The notes: generated by a model from the sequence alone, not told the origin. Positions 24,916 through 32,020 are shown, counted from the stretch's first letter. The stretch: DNA of 32,020 bases from Brunnivagina elsteri CCALA 953 (GCF_002289455.1 NZ_NTFS01000021.1:1-32020), one strand, 5' to 3'. Program-made: numbers and translations.

Positions 24916-25542
24916 ATGTTTAACTATATCCGAGATGGCAACGAAATATACCGTAATTCCTTCGCGATTATCCGAGCAGAGGTAAACTTAGACATCCTCC
25001 CTCCCGATGTGGCAAAAGTAGCCGTGCGACTCATCCATGCCTGTGGAATGACGGATATTGTCCCCGATATAGCCTATTCTCCCATAGCAGTACAAGTAGG
25101 GCGAGAAGCATTAGCAAAAGGAGCAACCATTCTTTGCGATTCCCGGATGGTTGCAGAAGGAATTACCCGCAGTCGTCTGAGCGCAAACAACGACATTATC
25201 TGTACCCTCAACCATCCCCAAGTACCAGAAATTGCCGAAAAAATCCATAATACCCGCTCTGCCGCAGCTTTAGAATTATGGTATCCCCATCTCGAAGGCT
25301 CAGTAATTGCCATTGGAAATGCCCCCACAGCGTTATTTAAATTACTCGAAATGCTTGATGCTGGAGCTACAAAACCAGCCCTGATTTTAGGCTTTCCAGT
25401 TGGATTTGTCGGTGCTGCCGAGTCAAAAGCAGAACTAGCAGCAAATAGCAGAGGTGTACCATTTTTAACATTACACGGTCGGCGTGGTGGTAGCGCGATC
25501 GCAGTAGCAGCTGTCAATGCGATCGCAACGGAGCGAGAATGA
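24916..25542 (+). CDS. cobH: Precorrin-8X methylmutase (CobH/CbiC)
   Basis: This is a 208-residue enzyme that moves the C11 methyl group to C12 to give hydrogenobyrinate. The catalytic His is His41 in RLIHACGMTDIV, equivalent to the known active-site His. Other family segments are GATILCDSRMVAEGITRSRL, AIGNAPTALFKLLEM and ALILGFPVGFVGAAESK. The protein is complete and of normal length. Its TGA overlaps the ATG of cobI by four bases, showing translational coupling. Confidence 0.95.
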   Translation: MFNYIRDGNEIYRNSFAIIRAEVNLDILPPDVAKVAVRLIHACGMTDIVPDIAYSPIAVQVGREALAKGATILCDSRMVAEGITRSRLSANNDIICTLNHPQVPEIAEKIHNTRSAAALELWYPHLEGSVIAIGNAPTALFKLLEMLDAGATKPALILGFPVGFVGAAESKAELAANSRGVPFLTLHGRRGGSAIAVAAVNAIATERE

Positions 25543-26249
25543 TATCAAAAAAAATCGGTCGTCTCTATGGAATTGGAGTTGGTCCAGGGGACCCAGAACT
25601 ATTAACTATCAAGGCTTTGCGGTTGTTACGTGCGGCTCCCGTAGTTGCGTATCAATCAGCAGATGACAAAGAAAGTGTAGCGCGATCGATTGTCGCTGAA
25701 TATTTGACAGGGGAGCAAACCGAGGTATTATTTCACCTTCCCCGCGCTACTAACCCCCAAGAAGCACAACCCATCTATGATAAGATGGTGGAACCAGTTG
25801 CTGAACACCTGGAAGCGGGACGGGATGTGGTGGTTTTATGTGAAGGAGACCCGTTATTTTACGGTTCATTCATGTATTTGTTTACACGGTTGTCAGGTAA
25901 ATATGAGACAGAAGTAGTACCGGGAGTTTCATCACCAATGGGATGCGCTTCCGCTTTGGGAATACCTTTGAGCTACCGTAATGATATTTTTAGCGTTTTA
26001 CCTGCCACCATGACGGCAGAAAAGCTAGCAGCACAGCTATTAAATGCAGATGCAGCAGCGATTATTAAGTTGAGACGGCACTTTGCAAAAGTTCGGGATG
26101 TCTTAAATCAACTGGGGTTAGCATCGCGGGCAAAGTACATAGAAAAAGCAACGATGCCACAGCAAAAAGTTATACCACTGAATGAAGTGGAACCGGATAA
26201 TGTTCCTTATTTTTCCATGATTTTAGTACCAAGTAAGTATCAATTATAA
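25539..26249 (+). CDS. cobI: Precorrin-2 C20-methyltransferase (CobI/CbiL)
   Basis: This is a 236-residue SAM-dependent tetrapyrrole methylase. It has LYGIGVGPGDPELLTIKALR at residues ~9-28, VVLCEGDPLFYGSFMYL and VVPGVSSPMGCASALGIPL, all hallmarks of CobI. It methylates precorrin-2 at C20, an early step that commits the pathway to cobalamin. Its ATGA overlap with cobH and its shared riboswitch make it part of the cobG-cobH-cobI transcript. It converges with the conflict cluster 150 bases downstream. Confidence 0.95.
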   Translation: MISKKIGRLYGIGVGPGDPELLTIKALRLLRAAPVVAYQSADDKESVARSIVAEYLTGEQTEVLFHLPRATNPQEAQPIYDKMVEPVAEHLEAGRDVVVLCEGDPLFYGSFMYLFTRLSGKYETEVVPGVSSPMGCASALGIPLSYRNDIFSVLPATMTAEKLAAQLLNADAAAIIKLRRHFAKVRDVLNQLGLASRAKYIEKATMPQQKVIPLNEVEPDNVPYFSMILVPSKYQL

Positions 26250-26313
26250 GTAGGCTGAGATTGTTAGGTTTCTGCTAGATGAAGCCGTTCTCCAAACTCC
26301 AAGCCATATTTTA

Positions 26314-26342
26314 CCAAAAAAAATCGATCCGCCATAAGGCGG
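26314..26342 (-). terminator. Terminator/hairpin downstream of the variable-protein gene
   Basis: CCGCC-TTAT-GGCGG followed by ATCGATTTTTTTT on the minus strand. It ends the conflict-cluster transcript. A ~55-base purine tract (plus strand) separates it from the stop codon. A small stem-loop after the variable region is also a known cis element of some DGRs. Confidence 0.75.
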
Positions 26343-26398
26343 AAAAAAGAAGGAAAAAAGAAAAAGAATAAAGGACAAAAGAACTAAAGTATAAAGGG

Positions 26399-29300
26399 CT
26401 ACTCAAGAGTTCTCCCGACCCCACAGACAATACGAAAACCAATAAAGTTGTAGAAAATGCCGCGCCCCGCCCAACTGTAGTAGTTACGGTACGCAGAACG
26501 GCAGTCTTCAGGATTGTTGTCCCAAGAACCACCGAGCAGTACTGTATTTTTTTTGTTTTGATAAGTATTATCTTTATCGTATATCCACGCACTTCCATCT
26601 GTTGGCGCACCTTCATAGCTATCATGCGAATCGTCGAGACACCATTCCCAGACGTTTCCATGCATATCGTATAACCCAAAGGCATTGGCTACCCCAAAAC
26701 TGCCCACTTCCTCTGTTTTTTCACGATAGATACCTTTGGGTCCTTGACCATAAGAACCTGACCATTTATATTCTTCGTTATCTACACCTCGATAGTTTGC
26801 TAAATCAGTCGTGATTGTCTCCCCAAAGTAAAATGGGGTAGTGGTTCCAGCGCGACAAGCATATTCCCATTCGGCTTCGCTAGGGAGACGGTAGCTTTTG
26901 CTCGTATGTTTGGAGATGCGATCGCAAAATTCAACTGCATCGTACCAAGACACTTGCTCGACGGGTAAATTGTCGCCTTTAAAGTTAGATGGTTCTGGTT
27001 TTAAATCCTGGTTAACCTTGGGTAGTTTAGCTACTGCTTTCCACTGTGCTTGGGTAATTGGATATTTTCCCATGAAGAACGGCTGCACTGTGACTGTATG
27101 CTGGGGGCTTTCATTATCTCGGTGTTCTAATTCCTCTGCTGGAGAACCCATTGCAAAAGTGCCTCCGGGAATTAACATCATTTCTAGTTGAGTTTTACGT
27201 AGTTGAATTCCGCGCCCTAAATCTTCAACAAAACCTATAGCTTGTGCTGGAGAACGGTCAATTTCTAGAATATTATCACTATTAGATTGATTAACTTTGA
27301 TAATTGCAACTTCAAAGTAAAAAGTTTGTGTCTTGATAGAATCATCTATAAGAATAATTGTGGCAGATTCAAATGTAAATTCAGAGAATTGGAGAGGGTC
27401 GATAATTACGAACTTACCGCGAAAATCAATTCTCCCTTCATTCGGATAGTTCAACCATCCCTCAAATAATTTGCCTGTCTGATTTTCTTCCCAAAAATAA
27501 CTATTTTCGCTATTTTCTATAAGAGTGATACTAGCAGCAGTTTGATTATTATCAAAACTCCAAGATAGGGTTTGTTTTTGTACTGCCAAATTCTGAATTA
27601 CCGCTAAACCAAATCGAGAACGAAACTGCACTTCACCTTGAGTCGAAATCAATAAATTTTCTGTTCCTTCATGCCAAATACCAGTCTCTCCACCCCATTT
27701 AACTGCACAAATATATTCTCCAGCAAATAATTGGAAAAATGGTAGATTACCATCTATTATTTTTTGTAACCGATTGACTTCAATTTTTTTTGCAAAATCG
27801 GCATATTTTCCACCGAGATTGTGTAAAACCTCTGTTGCAACATGGGCAAAGGGTAATAAATTTACCTGTTGTTCTTGACTTAAATTTGACAGGTTTGAAA
27901 GCAGTGCAGTGAAGCTTTTAAACGGCGAGTCTATTTTTTCAGCAATATATTCAGACACCACATCTAGAACATTCTCGGTTTCTGCTAAACGCATTGCTTG
28001 GTTAAGTAATTTGCGTACTTCTGGCACAAAATCATATTCATATTCATCAGTTTCTCTATTATTTACCTCTTCTTGATGCAGAGATATGGGAGAATAAATA
28101 TTTTTTTTTCTTTCAATCATGCCACTTAAAAATACTTCTGCTACGTTTATTGCTGTAGATTTAGGTAGCATAGTCTTTTGAATTAGATGCACTACAGGTA
28201 AACTAACAGGAACGGCTGCCATTAATCCAGCTAATCTTTGTGCTGTAGGTGAAGCAGTGGCTAAAAAACGGTCTACTATTGCTTCAGGTGATGCTTCTGA
28301 ATATTGGGATATTATTGTTTCGTTTACTTGCTCTTTAACATTTACTTGTTCTTTAATAAAATCAAGGTCTAAAACAATTGCTGGTGTTTGGGTTTTGCCA
28401 TAACCTGCAACTACTTTAGCCCATTCTTTGAGAGATGCAGATTCTAGGGTAATAATAGGTAAATTTAAGGCTTGCTCTATATCTAAATCTTCTCGACAAA
28501 TTAACTTAGAATTAGGTACACCAGGGTTAAAAGCACTCAATTGAACTTTGTAACCTAAACCTAACTCACTACTTAACCACAGTCTTTCTGGGAAAAGCTG
28601 CATAATTGCAGTTGGGGCTTGATTTGACCATTTTTGTAACCACTGATAGATGGTTTCTTGTTGCCAAATTGTTGATACACAATCGCTAATAAGTAAAATT
28701 AATCCCCTGCCATCACTCTGATATAATTCTCGATAATTATACTGACAATAATTTTTTCGCTTTCCTTTTTTTCTGCTGACTAATTGTAAATTATTTTGAC
28801 GATTACTTAATAAATTCCAACTTCTAACAGTACGGAAAATGCCATAACTATTTAATATTTCTTCTAACTCATTAATGGTTTCTTGCCAAATAAATGAAGA
28901 ACGGTTTTCCTCTACCACTAACTCAAGATTTAACCAGCGTTCGGGTTGAGGTTTCGTGATAGGTATCCAAATCTCTTGTTCTACAATCAAAGCATCTACA
29001 ATACGGTTAACAGTAGCTTCAACGTCCAAAATTCTTCTAGAATAGGAGGGAACTTTACGCATGAGAGGACGTAAAGCTCTACTAATTTGTAGTTTATTTG
29101 GTAAAGCAGGAGCAGCAGGAGCTTGAAAGGGTAAACCCTCTATTTTTTCTTCATTCTGAGACTTTTGGGGCGATAAATCTAAGGGTGGAGTATAAATATT
29201 AATAGATGGCTCAACAGTTTGGAAAACTGGAGTTTTTGGATTTTCAGAAGGGGTTTCTGTTTTAGGTGATATTTCTCTGATTTGAGTATTTTCTACTCCC

Positions 29301-29428
29301 ATTTGCAAAGCTAACCAAAGAGTATCTGCTATATCCTCATCGCTAAGTTCTAAGCGTTTCCTTAAACCACTATCCTCCAGGATATTAACAAAACGTTCCA
29401 CTGCCTCATAGGAAGAATCTTTACTCAT
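26399..29428 (-). CDS. SAV_2336/vWA-like protein with C-terminal FGE-sulfatase (C-type lectin) domain; putative DGR variable protein
   Basis: This is a multidomain protein of ~1009 residues. Residues 1-50 form a small helical module, followed by a Pro-rich linker. Residues ~105-400 resemble the SAV_2336 family: ISRALRPLMRKVPS, a degenerate vWA-like strand LNLELVVEENRSSF where a metal-site DxSxS would be expected, and LILLISDCVSTIWQQE. A helical part (~400-590) and a beta-rich part (~590-730) follow. Residues ~745-1009 are a formylglycine-generating-enzyme-type fold: MMLIPGGTFAMGSPAEE, VSWYDAVEFCDRIS, RLPSEAEWEYACRAGT, MHGNVWEWC, and GGSWDNNPEDCRSAYRN near the end. ATG 29428 (MSKDSS) overlaps the MoxR stop by eight bases; a TTG at 29437 would be an alternative. 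I expect a binding role and not sulfatase maturation. Confidence 0.85.
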   Translation of the reverse strand: MSKDSSYEAVERFVNILEDSGLRKRLELSDEDIADTLWLALQMGVENTQIREISPKTETPSENPKTPVFQTVEPSINIYTPPLDLSPQKSQNEEKIEGLPFQAPAAPALPNKLQISRALRPLMRKVPSYSRRILDVEATVNRIVDALIVEQEIWIPITKPQPERWLNLELVVEENRSSFIWQETINELEEILNSYGIFRTVRSWNLLSNRQNNLQLVSRKKGKRKNYCQYNYRELYQSDGRGLILLISDCVSTIWQQETIYQWLQKWSNQAPTAIMQLFPERLWLSSELGLGYKVQLSAFNPGVPNSKLICREDLDIEQALNLPIITLESASLKEWAKVVAGYGKTQTPAIVLDLDFIKEQVNVKEQVNETIISQYSEASPEAIVDRFLATASPTAQRLAGLMAAVPVSLPVVHLIQKTMLPKSTAINVAEVFLSGMIERKKNIYSPISLHQEEVNNRETDEYEYDFVPEVRKLLNQAMRLAETENVLDVVSEYIAEKIDSPFKSFTALLSNLSNLSQEQQVNLLPFAHVATEVLHNLGGKYADFAKKIEVNRLQKIIDGNLPFFQLFAGEYICAVKWGGETGIWHEGTENLLISTQGEVQFRSRFGLAVIQNLAVQKQTLSWSFDNNQTAASITLIENSENSYFWEENQTGKLFEGWLNYPNEGRIDFRGKFVIIDPLQFSEFTFESATIILIDDSIKTQTFYFEVAIIKVNQSNSDNILEIDRSPAQAIGFVEDLGRGIQLRKTQLEMMLIPGGTFAMGSPAEELEHRDNESPQHTVTVQPFFMGKYPITQAQWKAVAKLPKVNQDLKPEPSNFKGDNLPVEQVSWYDAVEFCDRISKHTSKSYRLPSEAEWEYACRAGTTTPFYFGETITTDLANYRGVDNEEYKWSGSYGQGPKGIYREKTEEVGSFGVANAFGLYDMHGNVWEWCLDDSHDSYEGAPTDGSAWIYDKDNTYQNKKNTVLLGGSWDNNPEDCRSAYRNYYSWAGRGIFYNFIGFRIVCGVGRTLE
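26420..26533 (-). other. Putative DGR variable region (VR) encoding the C-terminal ligand face
   Basis: Reading on the minus strand, codons at expected Asn positions have drifted only at adenine positions: GAC, AAC, AAT, GAC, TAC, AAC, TAC, TAC, AGT, GGC, TTC, TAC, AAC, TTT. The codons between them (GGT TCT TGG, TGC CGT TCT GCG, CGT, ATT GGT TTT CGT) contain almost no adenine and match the invariant framework. It ends with IGFRIVC, the common boundary of FGE-type variable regions. No template repeat or reverse transcriptase is in the window. Confidence 0.6.
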
Positions 29429-30416
29429 CTTCTTCAACCTGACCTAAATCTTGCAGTAGTTGTTTAATCAGTCCATCTTTAGTATCAATGCGTCCTTTTG
29501 TCACCATAAATAAAGCATTGAGAAGTTGATCGTTGGCGAGGGTTTTTGTATCTCTTTCTTTGATAAAATTATCAACTAATGTATCGAGAGCTTCATTTGT
29601 TAATTTTGTGGCATCTTCAGTATCCGCTATTTCTTTACCTAAATGAGCCGCAATTATTTTAACTAAATGTGTTTTATCTGGCTCTTTCATCGTTAACCGT
29701 AAACATCGTCTCAAAAATGGTGGAGGAAAATCTCGTTCTCCATTACTAGTTAAAATTACCAGGGGAAAAGTAGTACAAATTACTCTTCCTTCTCTAATTT
29801 CGCTGCTCGTATCTGCGGTATCTGCTGTACGCACATTAACGATGGGAATTTCTTTTTTTAGTCTAACTAACTCCTCGATTTCAAACCGTCCTTCTTCAAA
29901 AATATTTAACAAGTCATTAGGTAAATCAATATCACTTTTATCAATTTCATCGATGAGGAGAATCCGGGGTTTTGGTGATGGCAGTAAAGCTGTACCTAGA
30001 GGTCCCAAAGTGATATAGTCTTCAATGCTACTGGCTTTTGATGGATTTTGCTGCTGTTTAACTTCTTGTAATCGTGCGATCGCATCATAGTTATATAGTC
30101 CGTCTTTAAGAACAGTACGAGATGTGATTGACCAATATAAAACTTCTCCTAACTTCAATTCTCTAGCAACTGCATAAGCTAAGGAGGATTTACCTGTTCC
30201 TGGTTTACCAGTAATTAATAAAGGTCGTCGCAGGTATAAAGCTGCATTGACCATTTTTATTTCTTCTTCACGGGGTTGAAAAGTTTCACCTCTTATTTGG
30301 CTGCGACTTTGATTTGGGTTAATTTCTTCACCAAAAGGTCGCCATTTGGGAGATGGAGGTAATTCCCAATCATCGTGAGGTTCACTGTTCCCTGTAAAAA
30401 TTTGCCAGTCATTCAT
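29421..30416 (-). CDS. MoxR-type AAA+ ATPase
   Basis: This is a 331-residue AAA+ ATPase of the MoxR class. Walker A is GKPGTGKS (70-77), Walker B ILLIDEIDKSDIDLPNDLL (152-170), sensor 1 ILTSNGERDF (221-230), and the arginine finger PPPFLRRCLR (231-240). MoxR ATPases remodel partner proteins, usually through a vWA domain protein. Here the partner is evidently the overlapping downstream gene (ATGAGTAA overlap). Upstream lie a VMAP-like remnant and a CHAT protease, an arrangement characteristic of ternary conflict systems. It appears intact. Confidence 0.93.
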   Translation of the reverse strand: MNDWQIFTGNSEPHDDWELPPSPKWRPFGEEINPNQSRSQIRGETFQPREEEIKMVNAALYLRRPLLITGKPGTGKSSLAYAVARELKLGEVLYWSITSRTVLKDGLYNYDAIARLQEVKQQQNPSKASSIEDYITLGPLGTALLPSPKPRILLIDEIDKSDIDLPNDLLNIFEEGRFEIEELVRLKKEIPIVNVRTADTADTSSEIREGRVICTTFPLVILTSNGERDFPPPFLRRCLRLTMKEPDKTHLVKIIAAHLGKEIADTEDATKLTNEALDTLVDNFIKERDTKTLANDQLLNALFMVTKGRIDTKDGLIKQLLQDLGQVEEDE

Positions 30417-30429
30417 AAAATTAATCAGT

Positions 30430-30597
30430 TTAGAGTTTGCTTTCGGTTAATAGTTGTTCGGGTGGTAATAAATTTGGGTCATCCCATAATAAGCATAAGT
30501 GGTTAATATTATTATTCCCTTGTTCCTTTTTCCTTTTAACTTGGGACGGTAATTCCTTTAAAAGTATATGATTACTTTCATTTTGTAAAATCCTTTT
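30430..30597 (-). pseudogene. Out-of-frame remnant resembling a VMAP C-terminus
   Basis: A 55-codon open stretch with no start codon ends 13 bases before the MoxR ATG. It reads LKELPSQVKRKK, then NHLCLLWDDPNLLPPEQLL, then TESKL and a stop. The LLWDDPxxLPP ending is what I recall for the end of vWA-MoxR-associated proteins (VMAP-C). It is in the -1 frame relative to the end of the coiled-coil gene and overlaps it at an A6 run, so either a frameshift or a deletion has separated it from its beginning. Family assignment is from memory and needs a profile search. Confidence 0.5.
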
Positions 30598-30851
30598 TTA
30601 TTTATAGAGATATATTTATTTAAGATATTAATTAATTCCTCATTCTGGGAATTTTTTATTTGATTTAACTCCTTGATTATTTTGTCAATCAACTCAATTT
30701 TTCTATCTAATTTAGATTGCAATCTATCTTTTTCATCTGCATCACCTGCTCCTCTATAGTCACGCTCAAGAGCTTGATAATTTTTTTCAAGCTCTACTAA
30801 TCTTTTTTCTAAGCTCTCCTTTCTAAGTCTTTTTGCAAAATTACTCTCCAT
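30558..30851 (-). CDS. Coiled-coil protein duplicating the CHAT protein's C-terminal module
   Basis: This is a 97-residue, highly charged helical protein. Its first ~67 residues (FAKRLRKESLEKRLVELEKN, then YQALERDYRGAGDADEK) repeat the tail of the preceding CHAT protein at roughly three-quarters identity. This looks like a local duplication. Modules of this kind (LRKESLEKRL...) recur in cyanobacterial conflict proteins and probably mediate complex assembly. Its ATG lies within the last codons of the CHAT gene (11-base overlap), so translation is coupled. The last ~20 residues (GFYKMKVIIYF) look like chance sequence read out of frame, since the neighbouring frame carries the VMAP-like tail. 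Confidence 0.65.
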   Translation of the reverse strand: MESNFAKRLRKESLEKRLVELEKNYQALERDYRGAGDADEKDRLQSKLDRKIELIDKIIKELNQIKNSQNEELINILNKYISINKKGFYKMKVIIYF

Positions 30852-31656
30852 AGTTGATTTGACTTAGCTCCTTGGTTATTTTGTCAATCTCCTCAATTTT
30901 TCGATCTAATTTAGATTGCAATCTATTTTTTTCATCTGCATCACCTGCTCCTGTATAGTCACGTTCAAGAGCTTGATAATTTTCTTCAAGCACTGCTAAT
31001 CTTTTTTCTAAACTCTCCTTTTTTAAGCGCTGTACCAATGTTAATTTATCGCAAGGCACTGGAGCATTAAATTTTGCTTCTCCAAGTAAACTTTTAGAAC
31101 TATCTCTAATCTTGATTTGTGGCGTTTGCAACTCGGTACTACCTTGTAAATCAATCGCATTACAACCAAAATTAAAAGAATCTTGATAATTTCTACCATT
31201 TGCTAAAGCCTCATAAAAACCAGTTGCAAACTTAATAGCAGCCTTATCCCCAATCTGCTTATTCATCCCAACTACACAATTAATATGTTGCTGAATTACT
31301 TCTGCTTGCACTTCGCTATAGCAAGCATTCAGCACAACACACTCAATATCGCTCTCAAATAACTTAAATAAACCCCCTAAAGACTCGCTACTTACAAATT
31401 GCTTTTGTCCGTATTGATTCTCCAGCACCAAACCATCATCCCCCTTACCATGACCGGAAAAGTGAACAATATTTGGTTTATAGTACAATAGTGCCGAACG
31501 CAAATCATCAACCCGTATTGCCCACTTGCTAATGATTTCAATCTCTTCTCGATATTTGGCTTGTCTGTGGACGGTTTCGATTTCTCGTACCTCTTCATCC
31601 AAACGTAACTTGTTTGTGTCCGTGGGGTTGGCTGCTAGAATTAAGATTTTTTTCAT
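30841..31656 (-). CDS. CHAT-domain caspase-like protease with C-terminal coiled coil
   Basis: This is a 271-residue protein. The CHAT domain (residues ~1-190) starts MKKILILAANPTDTNKLRLD, a common bacterial CHAT opening. The catalytic dyad is visible as His69 in VHFSGHG and Cys112 in VVLNACYSEVQA. A KFATGFYEAL segment follows. Residues ~205-271 are a charged coiled coil that is duplicated in the next gene. CHAT proteases act as effectors in bacterial immunity, cutting specific partners or killing the cell when triggered. It lies between an EAD1-like fragment and the MoxR module on the same strand, which suggests it is the effector of this cluster. Confidence 0.88.
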   Translation of the reverse strand: MKKILILAANPTDTNKLRLDEEVREIETVHRQAKYREEIEIISKWAIRVDDLRSALLYYKPNIVHFSGHGKGDDGLVLENQYGQKQFVSSESLGGLFKLFESDIECVVLNACYSEVQAEVIQQHINCVVGMNKQIGDKAAIKFATGFYEALANGRNYQDSFNFGCNAIDLQGSTELQTPQIKIRDSSKSLLGEAKFNAPVPCDKLTLVQRLKKESLEKRLAVLEENYQALERDYTGAGDADEKNRLQSKLDRKIEEIDKITKELSQINYGE

Positions 31657-31712
31657 GCTTATTATCTGTGCTATCGTTTTTATTGATTCTTGATTTACTT
31701 TATTTCTTCCAT

Positions 31713-31874
31713 TCAGGAGATGCAGACAATATCATTGAGGTTCCCACCATCTGCGATCGCATCCAAATTTTCCTCTAATTCAAACTCAACCATCATTGCC
31801 AAATCATTTTTGGTAGGATAAGCACTAATAATGGCGTTAACTAACTTTTTGAGTTCAGAACCAGGTAGCTTCAT
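31713..31874 (-). CDS. EAD1-like (effector-associated domain 1) short protein, truncated
   Basis: This is a 53-residue ORF reading MKLPGSELKKLVNAIISAYP, then TKNDLAMMVEFELEENLDAI, then ADGGNLNDIVCIS. It matches EAD1, a death-domain-like adaptor that tethers effectors to their sensors. Full EAD1 modules continue after ...NLxDIV with a segment containing an EW pair (LIEWAE-like). Here a stop follows at once, while another frame reads PEWKK, so a small frameshift may have shortened it. It lies 56 bases upstream of the CHAT gene on the same strand. Too short for usual gene finders, but the similarity is convincing. Confidence 0.65.
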   Translation of the reverse strand: MKLPGSELKKLVNAIISAYPTKNDLAMMVEFELEENLDAIADGGNLNDIVCIS

Positions 31875-31932
31875 AAAAATAACTTGAACAATTTAGAAAT
31901 AAATTTTTAGTATTGTAACATCGGTATGTATA

Positions 31933-31951
31933 TAAGCTGCGTAGCAGCTTA
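31933..31951. repeat. 8-bp inverted repeat near the IS630-like end
   Basis: TAAGCTGC-GTA-GCAGCTTA lies between the EAD1-like ORF and the transposase start, followed by TATAAT at 31956-31961. It could be part of the element end or its promoter region. Confidence 0.4.
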
Positions 31952-31994
31952 ATTGTATAATAGGGAATTAAGTAACTAAGCTTTTATCAGCCAT

Positions 31995-32020
31995 ATGCCA
32001 GCAAAAAACCATCTTTCTCA
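31995..32020 (+). CDS. IS630-like transposase, first codons only
   Basis: The last 26 bases read MPAKNHLS in an open frame. I recall this as the start of cyanobacterial IS630-family transposases (MPAKN-L...). Only eight codons are visible, so the call rests on that match and the AT-rich upstream region. It marks a second mobile element bounding the conflict cluster. Confidence 0.4.

Noticed and set aside
26399-27200. A true formylglycine-generating enzyme for sulfatases
   Set aside because: No sulfatase gene is nearby, and the domain sits at the end of a vWA-like conflict protein with a variable C-terminus, which fits a binding lectin fold better.
1-32020. CRISPR array
   Set aside because: No regularly spaced ~30-base repeats were seen; the only tandem repeat (19040-19114) has no spacers.

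Overview
The window looks like the chromosome of a filamentous, probably heterocyst-forming cyanobacterium. The visible reasons are many HIP1 octamers (GCGATCGC) inside and between genes, a photosystem II gene (psbD, D2 protein), a devA-type exporter ATPase, conserved cyanobacterial small proteins (UPF0367 family), and abundant short hairpin repeats. No part of the identification rests on a database search.

Layout. 1-1.8 kb: the right end of an ISKra4-type insertion sequence cuts a gene for a solute-binding-domain/transmembrane/cytoplasmic-helical receptor. 1.9-10.3 kb: first cobalamin block, with an RmlD-like reductase, a CbiG-CobJ fusion and cobyrinate a,c-diamide synthase on the minus strand, and the large cobaltochelatase subunit cobN on the plus strand. 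10.4-12.4 kb: a damaged locus with intact devA, a C-terminal stub of devC, a C-terminal stub of a histidine kinase, and an intact NarL-type regulator. The two stubs meet head to head, as a deletion would leave them. 12.5-16.3 kb: a foldback element, an RhlE-like RNA helicase with a structured leader, a pterin carbinolamine dehydratase, an unexplained structured minus-strand RNA with a 23-codon ORF, and an AIPR-family gene. 16.5-21.4 kb: monocistronic psbD, UPF0367, an energy-coupling ABC ATPase, a YacP-like NYN ribonuclease, tRNA-Asn and a class V aminotransferase-fold enzyme. 21.5-26.2 kb: second cobalamin block, with cobL (minus) and a riboswitch-led cobG-cobH-cobI unit (plus).

26.4-31.9 kb is the most interesting part: a minus-strand cluster encoding an EAD1-like fragment, a CHAT caspase-like protease, a coiled-coil protein that duplicates the protease tail, an out-of-frame remnant resembling the C-terminus of a VMAP protein, a MoxR AAA+ ATPase, and a ~1009-residue vWA-like/FGE-sulfatase protein. 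The last protein ends in a segment with the signature of a diversity-generating-retroelement (DGR) variable region. I read this as a partly eroded MoxR-vWA-VMAP ternary conflict system whose sensor is, or was, hypermutated. No reverse transcriptase or template repeat is visible here. The window ends in the first codons of an IS630-like transposase.

The two cobalamin blocks together supply CobI, CobG, CobJ/CbiG, CobL, CobH, CobB and CobN. This mixes components usually assigned to the oxygen-dependent (CobG, CobN) and oxygen-independent (CbiG) routes.
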